A stretch of 63,841 nucleotides of DNA from Bremia lactucae (GCF_004359215.1 NC_090610.1:1520716-1584556), one strand, 5' to 3'. Counted from the stretch's first letter, positions 31,634-42,471 are shown. Numbers and translations are program-made. Notes: generated by a model not told the origin, from the letters alone.

Positions 31634-33841
31634 TCACTTTTGATTACCCATGATCGTTATAAGGTGATCCAGCAAGTAAGCTAAGTTAAAAGCCTTTTCT
31701 TTCAGGTAGTGGTACCTGTCACTAGCACTGAAGTGACCTGATGACAAGTCCATCTTCAACAGCACCTCATTCCGGTCGCTTTTCATGTCACGCAACTTCG
31801 CAACCCATTTGGCAGGCTCCCAGTACGCAACACGAGGATCGTATAGACCACTCGTAACCAGAATGTTTGGATACGCTTGCTGCTTAACATTTTCGTACGG
31901 TGAGTAGCTAAGCATATACTCAAAGAATGCCTTTTCGTTTGGATTTCCCCATTCTTCCCATTCTTCAGTGGTTAAAGGAATTGTGGCGTCACTCATGGTA
32001 TTCATCACATCAACAAACGGCACGCCTGCGATCGCAGCAGTAAAAAGGTCTGGACGCATGTTTAACACAGCACCAATAAGCAATCCTCCAGCGCTGCCGC
32101 CTTCACAGGTCATCGTGTTGGGGCTTGAATATCCAGTATTTACTAAGTGCTCAGCGCAACTAATGAAATCCGTGAAAGTATTCATTTTTTTCGTGTATTT
32201 CGCGCCCTCGTACCATGTTCTACCCATTTCACCCCCGCCTCGGACATGCGCGATCGCGTAAATAACACCGCGGTCTAGCAATGGCAATATAGATGTGCTG
32301 AAACTTGGATCGATCGAGATGTCATACGAACCGTACCCATAGAGGTGTAATGGCTGTCGATCTTGCGAGCGAAGGTCAGAACGATATACAATTGAAATTG
32401 GTATCATACTTCCATCGCTAGCCTTTGCTTCTATGCGCTCTGTCTTGTAAAGGGAACGATCATAGCTCGGTACAGGCTTTTCCTTCAGCAATTTCGACTC
32501 ACCAGTATTTATGTCGTAGTCGAACGTAGTCCAAGGGGTAGTCATTGAAGAATAAACATAGCGAAACTTGTCGGTGTCAAAATTTCGGTTGACTGATCCG
32601 CTCACAGTGTAACTAGATTCATCAAAGTTGAGCTGGCGGCGAACGAGCTTATTGTCATTCTCGGCCACGATAATCCATAGCTGAGAATAACCGCCTTGTC
32701 GACCTTCCATAACCATAAAGTCTTTGAAGCAGTCAATATCATCTACCTTTATGCTTTCGTCATAAGGAAAAACATCGACCCAATGTTCAGAAGATGGCAT
32801 CGATACAGGCGTTCTCATCAGCTTGAAGTTGGAAGCGTTGTCCTTATTCGTAACGATAAAAAAACTGTCACCGAAGTGGTCTACAGAGTAAATTAATCCT
32901 TTTCGTCGCTTGGCTATCAGTTGCGGTACTTGCGATTGGTGATCCGTATCGATAAACGACACTTCGCTGGTTTCGGAGCTGGAGGAAATTAAAAATATGT
33001 ACTTGCCGCTGCGAGCTTTCTGGAACGAGGCATTGAACATTTCATCATCTTCCGTGTAAAGCAGCTCATCTGCAACCTTGCTTCCAATGTGATGACACCA
33101 GAGCTTACTTTGACGAAGAGATCCATCCTGCGTAGCGTAGTAGAGGATGGAAGCGTCTTTTCCCCAACACAAACTCGAGATATTTTCAATCCGATCCGAC
33201 AACAACTCACCGGTCTCAGTATCTTTAATGTAGCCTGCGTAGGTCTCACAGCCGCTAAAATCGACCATATAAGCGAGGTAGCGATGGTCAGGACTTTGGA
33301 CTACACTGGCCACTTGGCAATACTTGTGGCCCGCGGCGATCTCATTTTCATCTAGCAGTATTTCCTCTGGTCCGTTTTCGGTCTTGGCTTTACGGCAATG
33401 ATAAGGGTAACTGCGTCCCTTGACCGTCCGTTTGTAGTATAGATTAGGGCCGTGGGGATACGGGTAGTCTTCATCCGTTTCCTGCACATGTGAGAGTAGC
33501 TCATCGTAAAGAATACTTCGCAGATTTGCGAGATGCCTTGTCCTATTTTCCGTGTATTCGTTTTCCTTTCGCAAATAGCCCAGAATCTCTTTTTTCTTGC
33601 GCGAATCGTCGCGGACGTAAAAGTATGGATCTTCCAAATACAAGATGGGCTTCATGGGGTTCAAACCACGATTCTGACCCGCAACCGCGCCGAAGGGCAC
33701 CATCTTGGGCCGTTTATCGAGAAGTGGAGGGGACACTGGCATCGAAACTTTTGAATACGCGGCGCGGCGAAGGCGTACTATGTACAGTGCAAGACACGCG
33801 CCTGCGCCGACACTAAGATTCAGGGCAATCTGCCTGTTCAT
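31634..33841 (-). CDS. Oligopeptidase B-like serine peptidase (family S9A), 735 aa
   Basis: One exon. I chose the start MNRQIALNLS at 33841; an upstream in-frame Met at 33931 would add 30 residues with no family resemblance. Residues 1-45 hold a short hydrophobic stretch plus RLRR, either a mitochondrial presequence or a membrane anchor, and absent from bacterial enzymes. From about 65 to 500 is the beta-propeller. The alpha/beta-hydrolase part has HVRGGGEMGRTWYEGAK (533-548), the nucleophile Ser583 in CEGGSAGG, Asp668 in GLYDPRVAYWEPAKW and His703 in SSGHFSASDR. This is the arrangement of oligopeptidase B (cleavage after basic residues of short peptides) rather than prolyl oligopeptidase. 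All catalytic residues are present, so it should be active. It is convergent with the BAH gene. Confidence 0.93.
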   Translation of the reverse strand: MNRQIALNLSVGAGACLALYIVRLRRAAYSKVSMPVSPPLLDKRPKMVPFGAVAGQNRGLNPMKPILYLEDPYFYVRDDSRKKKEILGYLRKENEYTENRTRHLANLRSILYDELLSHVQETDEDYPYPHGPNLYYKRTVKGRSYPYHCRKAKTENGPEEILLDENEIAAGHKYCQVASVVQSPDHRYLAYMVDFSGCETYAGYIKDTETGELLSDRIENISSLCWGKDASILYYATQDGSLRQSKLWCHHIGSKVADELLYTEDDEMFNASFQKARSGKYIFLISSSSETSEVSFIDTDHQSQVPQLIAKRRKGLIYSVDHFGDSFFIVTNKDNASNFKLMRTPVSMPSSEHWVDVFPYDESIKVDDIDCFKDFMVMEGRQGGYSQLWIIVAENDNKLVRRQLNFDESSYTVSGSVNRNFDTDKFRYVYSSMTTPWTTFDYDINTGESKLLKEKPVPSYDRSLYKTERIEAKASDGSMIPISIVYRSDLRSQDRQPLHLYGYGSYDISIDPSFSTSILPLLDRGVIYAIAHVRGGGEMGRTWYEGAKYTKKMNTFTDFISCAEHLVNTGYSSPNTMTCEGGSAGGLLIGAVLNMRPDLFTAAIAGVPFVDVMNTMSDATIPLTTEEWEEWGNPNEKAFFEYMLSYSPYENVKQQAYPNILVTSGLYDPRVAYWEPAKWVAKLRDMKSDRNEVLLKMDLSSGHFSASDRYHYLKEKAFNLAYLLDHLITIMGNQK

Positions 33842-34040
33842 GGTCAAAGACAACATCCTAACTGTTTCTCGCAATATTACCGAGCAATTATCAATCTTTT
33901 TTGATAACGTAAGATAATACTGGTACTGCATACCACTATTTAGATTTTAATTGCGAATAAATAAAAATCGAAAGTCAGTCACTGGCGGACTGGTCACGCT
34001 CGACGAAATGCCAGAGAAGTGGACGTGCAAGAAGCAAGTA

Positions 34041-34140
34041 NNNNNNNNNNNNNNNNNNNNNNNNNNNNNNNNNNNNNNNNNNNNNNNNNNNNNNNNNNNN
34101 NNNNNNNNNNNNNNNNNNNNNNNNNNNNNNNNNNNNNNNN
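34041..34140. other. Assembly gap (100 N)
   Basis: Placeholder gap of conventional size. It removes the upstream region, and possibly the first codons, of the folate-receptor-like gene. Bases 33842-34040 hold the divergent 5' flank of the peptidase gene. Confidence 0.95.
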
Positions 34141-34155
34141 CAGTGTTTTGTAGTG

Positions 34156-35166
34156 ATGCATCTTATCATTCAACTGCTCAAAAATGCAGCATGGGCGGAG
34201 CCCAAGGCAAAACCTGATAATACGTGTCGCTCCGCAGGCATACTTAAATTCGAGCCGGGCACGCACCCTTCCCAGCGCGTACGTGATTGAGTTGCTTTCG
34301 ATGCCGAAGCTAATGAAAAATGTGACACGTCATATGTTTTTTGTCTCCACACAGAGCAAAGGAATGGAAGTCTGCAGCAAGTATCATAAAAGCACGTGCT
34401 GTAATGACACTCATGCAAATACTCTCCGTCCGTAAGTGAAGCATGAGACATTTGATAATGTCGTTTGTCTTGACTGAGGTAGCCTGATACTTCTATGGAG
34501 AGCAGAAAGATCCGAGAGCCGGTGGTAGCCAAATTTAGTCGAAGCTGCCAAGCACTGACCGAGGAAATGATATGTTCATCATGCCACCCGCTGATGGGCA
34601 CGTGCGAGATGAAAAATGCATGTCCGAGGATATGCAACGACTGGTTAAATGCCTGCAGGAACGAATATTACGCTCATGCTGGAGCTGGCGCGCTGGCTCC
34701 TTGCTACGGTAATGCATTAATTTGCTCGCCTCTCAAGTCCATCGCTAAGTCTGGTGCAGACTTTTGCCGACACATGGGATTCCACGTTGGTAGTGACACG
34801 GACACTGAGGGCATCGATTGCTTCGACGGATCTATTCCTGACCAGCTTGGTGAGATTGAGCCATCCGGACCGTGGCAGACGCAATTAATGGGCTATCTAA
34901 AAAAGGAAGCCGAGGACCCGTCCGGATTGTTCATCGCGGGCTGTTTTATTCTTATTACAATAATGTTGTTGGGAAAACGAGTGGCTAGACGGCTTGGCGA
35001 TCCATTCGGTGGCGATCAGCTTAACCTCATTGAAGTTCGCCTCTTGCAGCAGGAGCGTTATCAGCGCGGTGAACGCATGTACGATGATGAAACCGACAGC
35101 TGCAGCGAAGAAGAGGAAGCATCAGCTAATAACATTGACATTAGTGAACGACTAGAATCAGAATAG
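34156..35166 (+). CDS. Folate-receptor-like cysteine-rich membrane protein, three visible exons
   Basis: Read as exons 34156-34278, 34355-34431 and 34506-35166. Introns are 34279-34354 (GTACGT...CACACAG, with a CTAAT branch-like word) and 34432-34505 (GTAAGT...GAGCAG), and the phases match at both joins. The N-terminus MHLIIQLLKNAAWAEP looks like a signal peptide; the true start could lie in the preceding gap. Next come NTCRSAGILKF, MEVCSKYHKSTCCNDTH, MICSSCHPLMGTC, CPRICNDWLNACRNEYY and further cysteines. This spacing is that of the folate receptor/riboflavin-binding domain family (CC.., C..C.P..G, C..C..W...C...Y). A transmembrane helix FIAGCFILITIMLLGKR and an acidic cytosolic tail (CSEEEEAS) follow. 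A cell-surface role is likely; the ligand is unknown. An open-reading-frame scan alone would report only exon 3. Confidence 0.82.
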
Positions 35167-35437
35167 TCTCGAAAAGTTTGCATATAAGCCTAAGACCATT
35201 TCCATGAGAGGGACATTGCAGTCCAAGCAACAGCGGGATTTCGTCCCAATCGATGACCCACAGCAACAGTGCAAGGTGCCTAGATGCTAGGCGATTATAT
35301 TAATCATACAGAGAATAGCAGCACATGTTTCTATTATTCACTTGTACTTTATCGCGGAGAGCATCTTGTCAGGTCGAAGCCAGCTCAACTATTCTAAAAC
35401 CACTCTACCGCTACTTATCTGTTTGAGTTTGATAAGC

Positions 35438-35704
35438 TTAATTTTTATTTTTAAGCAGCTTCACCCGAGATTTCCATTCTTCATACTGGCACTTCTCGTA
35501 AGCGTGACGCAGGTCCTGACATTTCCACGGGAGAAAAAACGTGGTTCGCCGACACTCGTTCAGTGGTATAAGTAAACCTGCGCACGTGTCGCGATAATGT
35601 AGCGGAATTTTAGCATTCACCATTTCTTGGCGCTTCGGCACGAGAGGAGCTACAGAATTCGCGTCAGCATTATCATAGCGCAGTTTCAGAACTACATTGG
35701 TCAT
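35438..35704 (-). CDS. NDUFB7-like mitochondrial complex I subunit, 88 aa
   Basis: Small single-exon gene with ATG at 35704. It contains two CX9C motifs, CAGLLIPLNEC and CQDLRHAYEKC, separated by RRTTFFLPWK and preceded by KIPLHYRDT. This is the twin-CX9C layout of the B18/NDUFB7 subunit of NADH:ubiquinone oxidoreductase, including the (L/I)P...RD.C lead-in. Such proteins are oxidised by the Mia40 relay in the intermembrane space and sit on the membrane arm of complex I. Its length is slightly short for the family (about 90-140 aa) but the core is complete. It is head-to-head with the LSM12-like gene (168 bp between starts), so the two may share a promoter region. Confidence 0.85.
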   Translation of the reverse strand: MTNVVLKLRYDNADANSVAPLVPKRQEMVNAKIPLHYRDTCAGLLIPLNECRRTTFFLPWKCQDLRHAYEKCQYEEWKSRVKLLKNKN

Positions 35705-35872
35705 AGAATGCGATGACCCTGTTCCGCCACGTTTTAGTTCAAGCGTACAGCTGTGAACGCACCTTCGTAGTGACGGCCGCCCATGCTTGATTTATTCGCT
35801 TGTTCAGCCTTCGCTATACTTACAAGATTTGACCAATCGAAACGCAATCAATTCGATTTGCCACCTAATAGG

Positions 35873-36639
35873 ATGGACACGACCAGCGCCCCGCCCAATC
35901 CCGTGATCCCGGTGGAGCTACAGCAGGACCACAAGGTCATAGGCGCTAAGGTCCGTGTAGTCACTGCCTCAAATGAGATTTTTGAAGGTATTATCTTCAC
36001 GATGGACCCCAAAGCCAACTTCCTCGTGCTTGGTACGATTTTTGTATTATTTGGGACTAATGGGCGGACTGATTGATTATATCGCTTTACAAAGAGGAAC
36101 AAGACGGAGTCAAATTCTTGACTCATATTTTTTATCTCGAGACACTTAAGGATGTCAAGATTTTGGAGTCTCCTCCTGCTGGCCATGTATTGGCGTTGCC
36201 ATCCATCAGTGCAAACGAGCTGGAGCGCGTAGAGCAGCGCTATAGGGTACTGGCTAAGCGAGTGCTAGCTTCAATTGGCCAAAACGTGTCCGGGGAAGCT
36301 CAGACAGTTTTCGATGCTCTTAACAAAACGTACGTTACTTAGAGTTGTAGCTATAGACTGGATCTTTTTTATCATGACTTTTGCTGCGTTGGCCAGAATG
36401 CCCTGTGCCTGGGAAGATGCTTACATCCGAGTCATGGGTGAGGTGCTGATCAAGCCGCCGTATCGCCCGCAAAACTGCATGAGCACTAACCTTCAGGTTT
36501 TGTCGCGTGTTAAAATTGTGGTGAGCTGGATCATAGCTTCTCATGACTAGACTGCAGTGGCTAATTGATTTTCTTACTGATGTTGCAGCTGGAGGGAGAG
36601 CAACGCAAGTTGATGAAATGCGAGGAAGTGGATGTATAA
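35873..36639 (+). CDS. LSM12-like protein, four exons, 189 aa
   Basis: Exons by splice phase and homology: 35873-36032, 36095-36329, 36397-36520 and 36589-36639. All three introns are GT-AG and short (62, 67 and 68 nt). The N-terminal half is an LSm-type fold: GAKVRVVTASNEIFEGIIFT, MDPKANFLVL, then HIFYLETLKDVKIL. The C-terminal half is the AD (anticodon-binding-like) domain that defines LSM12: RVEQRYRVLAKRVLASIGQN, QTVFDALNKTMPCAWED, VMGEVLIKPPYRPQNC. The stop is TAA at 36637. LSM12 proteins associate with Ataxin-2-type complexes and stress granules in animals and yeast; whether this holds in oomycetes is not shown here. Without splicing, the gene looks like three unrelated short ORFs. Confidence 0.9.
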
Positions 36640-37129
36640 CAGGAAAGTTGCTTCTGACAAATTTAAAGGTAAATAAAGATAGCATGGCTGCCCCTTATAT
36701 TGGAAATTCTTGCGGCCACTCTTGTTTCTTGCTTTATCGTGTTGGCGCTAGCCGATTTATGTCTTTGAGCCTACAACTGTTAATAACTGTTCCCACTTTG
36801 GCCAAACAAATTCATAGCATGCGACACACACAACAATAGAAAGACGCACTACATTCTTTAAGATTTGGCAGCGATAGCATCACAAGTCATGTAGCTCGGT
36901 GCAGCAGCGATGCTGCATTTTTAATAGGCATGAGCAAAGGCGTTCACTTCAGCTTAGACGTCGACGGAAGCGCGACTTTATCGAAATGAGATGCATCAGA
37001 CACTTTTCACTCAGCCACAATTATTGAAGGACGTAATAGCCACCTGTATCTTCTACCACTGTCTCTCTTATTTATTGTCCGAAGCTTCGTGAAAGCGGAC
37101 GGTCATCATTCAATCTGTAACGGGCTAAT
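36640..37129. other. 3' flank of the LSM12-like gene
   Basis: About 490 bp without a convincing ORF, repeat or motif. Marks the right edge of the first host-gene island. Confidence 0.5.
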
Positions 37130-37400
37130 GTTGCCCTAATGTTACACAGTCCCGTGAAGAGCACTTGGTGTACTTAAGGGGATGGTCAATCAATTAGACC
37201 CAGCACTCGGGTGTGGTTCATATTTGTGACCAACCATTCTGTATGTGATGCACATTGGTGCATTCACATTAGGTGGGATGACGCCCAGCGTCATCCGTGA
37301 TGACGGCTAGCGTCATCGGTTACGCGAGGTATCTAGAAAGATACGCTAGCAATACATATTAAGTGTTATCTATAGAGATGACATTTTAATTGGTAAAAAA
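37130..37400 (-). repeat. LTR-like fragment, family B related, inverted
   Basis: In inverse complement, GAATGCACCAATGTGCATCACAT and flanks follow 23037-23160 and 51718-51815 in order, including a doubled GATGACGCTAG.GTCATC palindrome. A nearby CGTAACGGGCTAATG word (about 37120) may be part of another LTR end. Confidence 0.55.
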
Positions 37401-37432
37401 AGGTATTTATATTTAATACGATTAAATACAAA

Positions 37433-37759
37433 TCAGTCTCTATCCAGCGCAGACGACGAGACAGCATTCGTAAATGCTGCTGTCTCCATGTTGTGAGCTA
37501 TGGGAGAAGTTTGGATGGGAAATAATGCGCCATCATCCTTCCTCATGAGCTCGTTGTCCGCATCACCACAATGAGGTGACGGCAACGGTATCGACTCATT
37601 GTAGTCGACAATGAGCGACGGATCAGCATCTTCACTGTTGTAGTGGGATGGACCCTTTAGCCCTGTTAACGCGACAGCAGCACTAGCTGTCAGCGTTTCG
37701 ACCAAGGCATTAAACGCGGCCAACGAATTAGCGCGGCTCCTGATTCGAAGCGAACTCAT
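37433..37759 (-). pseudogene. N-terminal piece of a family B-type counter-ORF
   Basis: A 108-codon frame starting at 37759. The segment TASAAVALTGLKGPS and DYNESIPLPSPHCGDADNEL, then MRKDDGA and AVSSSALDRD, matches the translated (frame-broken) start of the 23.3-24.8 kb ORF. Its agreement in a second copy supports that ORF being real coding sequence. It is cut off at its C-terminal side by the LTR-like fragment. Confidence 0.6.
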
Positions 37760-37782
37760 AAACGCTGATTATTATTAGCGAA

Positions 37783-37812
37783 AATGCACGACAAGGCGTC
37801 CTGTCGTGCATT
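37783..37812. repeat. 11-bp perfect inverted repeat (hairpin)
   Basis: AATGCACGACA, an 8-base loop, and TGTCGTGCATT, just upstream of the 37.4-37.8 kb ORF on the minus strand. A stem-loop is possible in the leader; no known motif. Confidence 0.6.
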
Positions 37813-38639
37813 AAAAATATTCGAATGAATTTTAAGATTTGTATCGGTTTTGAATGGATATTCATTAATTAGTTTTGTAGATACTGTGGGTAAAGGGCAT
37901 AATGTCGGCGCCAACAGTCAGATATAGAGGAAGAAGCACCGGCATGGCAAACACGCTGAGCACGCCTAGAAACCGCGCTGTGTAAATCTGATAAAGCAAG
38001 TCGTACGTGCTTTCAGGACCCAGTCGCAACTCAGCGTTTGTGCCACAAATTGGCGTTCACCACAGCAAATCACCCCATTTCTAAACTGTAAAATGAGCCG
38101 AGTTGCAGTCCCATAAAACTTGGACAGACCCATCCAAATGGGCCTCAGATGATAAGGCCGGGCACAAAGCGTCTCAATAGTCATGTGAAGAGCCTCGTTC
38201 GAGCCTGCTCCCGCCGAATCTCATCCTGAGTCTTGGTAATGGACTCTACCGTAGCACGGCTATGTGTCTCTGACGCGGCGATACGGTGTCCAAGCAAAAA
38301 CGCCTCAAATTGGTCCATCGGCTGCTGATGCATCAGAGCTAGTGCTGGAATGCGCAGCTGGATCAGCCATGTCACACCGACGTCGCAACGAAATTGACGC
38401 AGTTTGATTATGTGCAAATGTCATGCGATCCACAGATGCTTAAGGAGCTGCTGAAGCAGGATAAGATGGAGGTGCAACATTGCTTGTCCGGCTCTGGCAG
38501 GCCCAATCGGTATTAATTCTCATCCTCACTGACACGCTGAGAGGGACGGGTCGTGGGAAGACTACTACATCTTATAAGTGAAGGCGAGCGCTTCTACCTC
38601 GATCTACAACGTACACACCCTAGAAATTAGTAACTCGTA
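37813..38639. other. Unassigned degraded sequence
   Basis: Contains minus-strand frames of 72-78 codons (37966-38184 and 38181-38417). The second has a helical, charged stretch (RATVESITKTQDEIRREQAR) that could be a coiled-coil end of a counter-ORF. Nothing firm can be said. Confidence 0.3.
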
Positions 38640-40330
38640 CTGTTCTTAAGCATCCGCCAGGGACTTGTCGTCCCAGCTCAGATGTTTCACTCCATCCTTT
38701 AAGGAAAAAAATTCGGGACGAGTTGTCGCCAGCGCGTTGCGATAGGCTAAGAGCGTCCGTTTAATTGCCAATTGATCAATCGCGAGTCCTACTTGGTCTT
38801 CCGACCGATCGGTGCAAAGACAGCTGTAAGTCATCCGACGATTGCGATCATGATCTACGTCCACCCGCAAACGTGCGCGGACGCGACTGTGATCATGTTG
38901 ACAAACAGTCGGGCCCGAAATGCAAATCGAACCGGTTCATCCTCCTCGTCTCCATCCTTTTTATTAATTCGAATGGTTCAGAGATCTTTCGATAGCGTGG
39001 GTTCTCATCCTCGCATGATTGTTGGGATCCTCTTTCCTAGCTTCAGATAGATGTTCCGAATATCGTCGAACAGTATGACATGAACAATACTTTAATCCGC
39101 AAGGACCATGAAAAAAAAGCACTTCGCGCGCTCGTAAACGAATTGCAAGTTATCAATCCCTTCGCGCATGTAAGAACAGAGGCACGCCTTCCAATGAGGG
39201 TTCTTTAAATAGTACGCCTCTCTAGGAACATGGACTGTGTCCTTAACGCAGGCCCGCTATTCGGGCACATCACGTGCCGAGTCCTTCTGATGCCAAAGCT
39301 TAGGATGAGTCAATCGTTGTATTTTGACGCTCCAGATTTGCTTCAGGAGCACGCGACCTCCCTCTATCTCACTTCTGTTGAGTAGGATATCCTCAGTCAC
39401 CTCGCGGTGATATCCGGAGCGTGTCGCTGATGAGACCAGCGACCCCTGACGCACAACGTCTCGCCATACATGGATTTATGGTCCGCGAGCTCGCCGAATC
39501 CAATCGGCGAGGTTTCAATCCCTCGCGATCTTCACGGAACGATTTTGTGAAGATGAAAACCTCCTTCTTCTCAGGAGAGGTAAAGATCGATTGTCGCTGA
39601 ATCGATGGTTCCGAGGAGTTGACAGCGCCATCGCATCGAGGCTCTTCGAGACGCCCCAATCGTAGGTCAACTTCCTCTTTTCCCGTCTCACCGGAAAGCC
39701 AACGCATTAGCCCTTGGTAAGCTTGTCGTAAACGAGCACGCGTTCCCCACCCTGGATACCATCCAGGATGACCTTCGCCTTGCCTTCTAGCCGCAGACCC
39801 GATTATCGCTTGAGCATGCGGAGCCTGCCACATTGGAGTAGGCCTTTGCCATTGCGCCCCGCGACGATTTTAGGGTCACCAAGGCATATACCAAGCCTTC
39901 GGATGTCACCGTCGCCCGGCCTCTGGTCCGAAACCTATGAAGAGCGGCGCGATTGATTCGTCGGGTGACCGACAACGTGCGACTCCCCATAAGGTACCAA
40001 GCGTCAAAAAATTTGCTTTCGTTGTCGAAAGCCAGGGCATTGCGCGGGTGAATGCCGCGCGCCAGCGCCGATGTCGGCGTATGTAGGTAACGCCCGTTAT
40101 GAGGACGCTGCCCCGACTGCACGTCCAAATCACGGTCGGGACAAGTAGGTGCGGAGCGTTATACTGGTTGGAATGGCGGTCGGGGTCCATCGGTGGTTCC
40201 CCCACCGTAAGCTTTCCTGTGCTGTGTCCACGGCTAAATGCCAACACTGCGACTGGTGATTCACGTCTGATTATTGTCAATATACATGTAGCCGGTCTGA
40301 CGACCTCTACTAGCGCTCCTGGACTCAAGA
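38640..40330 (-). pseudogene. Divergent counter-ORF (family E), broken into many frames
   Basis: Minus strand, right to left. 39787-40128 contains NALAFDNESKFFDAWYLMGS. Near 39200, in another frame, comes CSYMREGIDNLQFVYERAK, which parallels the MRQGIENLQSYYERG-type motif of the 18.5 kb copy and MRCVKGWRVLNPFM at 5.0 kb. 38646-38870 has a charged helix region (AIKRTLLAYRNALATTRPEF) at the C-terminal end. The order agrees with the other copies, but no frame is longer than about 146 codons. Confidence 0.5.
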
Positions 40331-40369
40331 GCGACGAAAACTTTCATTCATAAAACTTGTTTTTTTTAT

Positions 40370-40960
40370 GCTGCCTCCCAGCATTCTGGTCTGCGAGAGC
40401 CCTGGTCAAGTCATGGTCGAGGCTGCAGACGGGAGACACCGTTCTGTATCGCAGCGCAAAGTATCGTTGCTGTACAACCTTAACGTTTTCGCAGCAATGA
40501 TGATTGCTTGGTTATCGCGATGAAATATGCATTCGATGAATCCTGGGCATGCCATAGTTGGCACGTTATAAGCCCCACATCAACTTGTTAGCCAGATCAG
40601 TGAGACGCCGACAAAAGTTTGACGTCATTGAAGTGTTCACCTATCATTTGGTATCCCCAAGCGACTGGCGCAATGTAACAGTCGTGATTCGTGAATCCAC
40701 GACGCCTGCGGTGCAAAGAGTGAGAGATGGGCGTCTCTGTACTGCTTACTCTGTTTTTCTGGAATCAAGTGACAGCATTTCTCGCTTCACAGCAAAGAAA
40801 AGATGCGAATGAGCAGTGGTCCCGCAAGACGACGACGCGGTCGAGCAGAGGATCCCGCGCGTCAACAACGCGGTTGAACAAAGTTTCCGCACGCGCAGGA
40901 AGTGGTTGAACCCCGGTTCATACGTGTAACATTTCAATACCCCCCCACTTCGATGACGCA
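40370..40960 (+). mobile_element. Gypsy protease-to-RT linker fragment (family E)
   Basis: Plus-strand frames contain RHRSVSQRKVSLLYNLNVF, then LARYKPHINLLARSVRRRQK and FDVIEVFTYHLVSPSDW. The ...MPWLARY.P.I.W...VRRR sequence is characteristic of the end of the retropepsin domain and linker in oomycete Gypsy elements. The fragment ends before RT; 40961-41159 has no identifiable content. Confidence 0.55.
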
Positions 40961-41159
40961 CAGTACAATAAAATTAAACATTATTTCCATCGTGCGCCAT
41001 TGGATACGTCGTAGCTAGTTAAGAGCTAGTGATAGCATCCAGATCTCTCATCTCTTTCAAAGAAGCGCAACCTATAGGCTACGTTTTTTTTTCATTCTCG
41101 TCCTCCGACAGACTTGAAGGTTTACAGGCTATGACACATCAACATAAGAGGGCTATTGC

Positions 41160-41616
41160 TGTAAACGGGGCGCCTTTCGCTAGTACTAGCCGACAAGCAC
41201 TTATAGCAGTGAAGGTGAGGTGCCTCCAAATAATTCACGTACACGACGTGCAGAGGAAGATTTTAAGTTGCTTGGCTTCGCTTGGCAACTGAAGGTCGAT
41301 ACTAAGAAGGCTTAATTTAGAAAAAAATTACTGTAATTACTACAATTGATTTCCTTCGTATTGCAATATTGTTAACTGACTTAATATATTAATCTGATTT
41401 TGCAATACGACTCATTACTCACCGCCCATTCGCGCGTCTAGCTGCGATTGACGAGGCTGATTGAAACTTAAATCAATCAAGACCTGTCGCATTGCTACTA
41501 CATATTACCATGTACGGTAATATTGGAAAGGTTAATTTATTAAAAAGGATAATTTGAATATCCTTTATTATTATTCTTATAGAAGATTTTATTAATGTAA
41601 CGGAGCAACCGTTACA
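41160..41616 (-). repeat. Family A LTR, 457 bp
   Basis: Minus strand from TGTAACGGTTGCTCCGTTACA-type palindromic start (41616) to GGCGCCCCGTTTACA (41160). The right flank ACTCTCCTCCCG is an inverted polypurine tract, so this is a 3' LTR of a minus-strand element whose body lies to the right. Confidence 0.75.
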
Positions 41617-41940
41617 ACTCTCCTCCCGTCAATCAACGGTCACTATAGCGGCTGATGTAGAGCGACAGAGAGTTTTCATAAAGGAGCACATGTTGGTTTA
41701 TTTTAATTTTCAGCTTTTTGCATGGTAACAGAGTCCGTGCGTGTCGCCTCTAGGGTGCCAAGTTGGCCGGTACACGACTAAGTGTAGCTGCTAATGAAGC
41801 TATCTCAACAGTAGACGCTGGAGCGTCTACTGCGGGAAAAGGTCGCCTCCAACTCCGATTGAAGGCGTCTTAAATGCGCCGAATGAAGTACCCATGTCAA
41901 AATTATGTGCACTAAGAAAATCTTTTAATTTTAGCCAAAA

Positions 41941-42450
41941 ATGCGAGAATCTAACTCTAGTACGAGAGGACCGAGAAGGGTGTCCTCTGGTTCAACCGGG
42001 GATGATGCCGCGAAACCAGTGGGCTCTGGAGTAACAACCAAAGAGTTGGTTTCGAATTTGCTCAACTTGTCTGAACCTCTTGTCGCAGTGTCATCATGTC
42101 ATGAGGCGACGATGATGTTGATGCTAACATGCATCACCAGAACGAAAAGATGCATGCTAGCACCAACAGCATCAAAGATCATTTCAAAAATGTTGCTTAA
42201 ATGCTAACATTAGTCAAAGGTAAAGAACCCGTTCCCCCAAAAAACTTTGGTTGATCACTAAGGGCAATTGAATTTGTTGGTCTGGTACAACTAACAACGA
42301 TACAAAATTCCGTTGTTCGACCCATCAGGCTTCACAAACCTTGTGAAATGTTTCATTGATGCCTTTTTCCGGCATCGATGGTTCGCGTGCTAAGAAGGTA
42401 TATTCTTTGATCCAGGCTTACGAAATATTCAAACAGAATGTTATAAACGT
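41941..42450 (+). pseudogene. Counter-oriented ORF, truncated
   Basis: ATG at 41941 opens an 88-codon frame: Ser/Arg-rich start, then AAKPVGSGVTTKELVSNLL and PLVAVSSCHE, closely parallel to VKPAGSYKTTKELMAELFD and CAVSSCDDS at 44.6-45.0 kb. After a frame break, 42270-42400 matches the middle part of other copies (GTTCGACCCATCAGGCTT...GGCATCGATGG). It is lost after about 42450. It lies to the right of an inverted polypurine tract and LTR, as in the other copies, but no pol follows. Confidence 0.6.
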
Positions 42451-42471
42451 TCTGTAGCAAAGCGCTCTAGA

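Noticed and set aside
33490..33816. 108-codon plus-strand ORF over the peptidase gene
   Set aside because: Lies antisense to a clearly conserved peptidase coding region; a shadow frame without its own motif.
34170..34637. 155-codon minus-strand ORF opposite the folate-receptor-like gene
   Set aside because: Spans two introns and exons of the better supported plus-strand gene and shows no conserved motif.
37783..37812. Hairpin as a bacterial-type terminator
   Set aside because: The context is eukaryotic and the loop and following bases do not fit a terminator; kept only as an inverted repeat.
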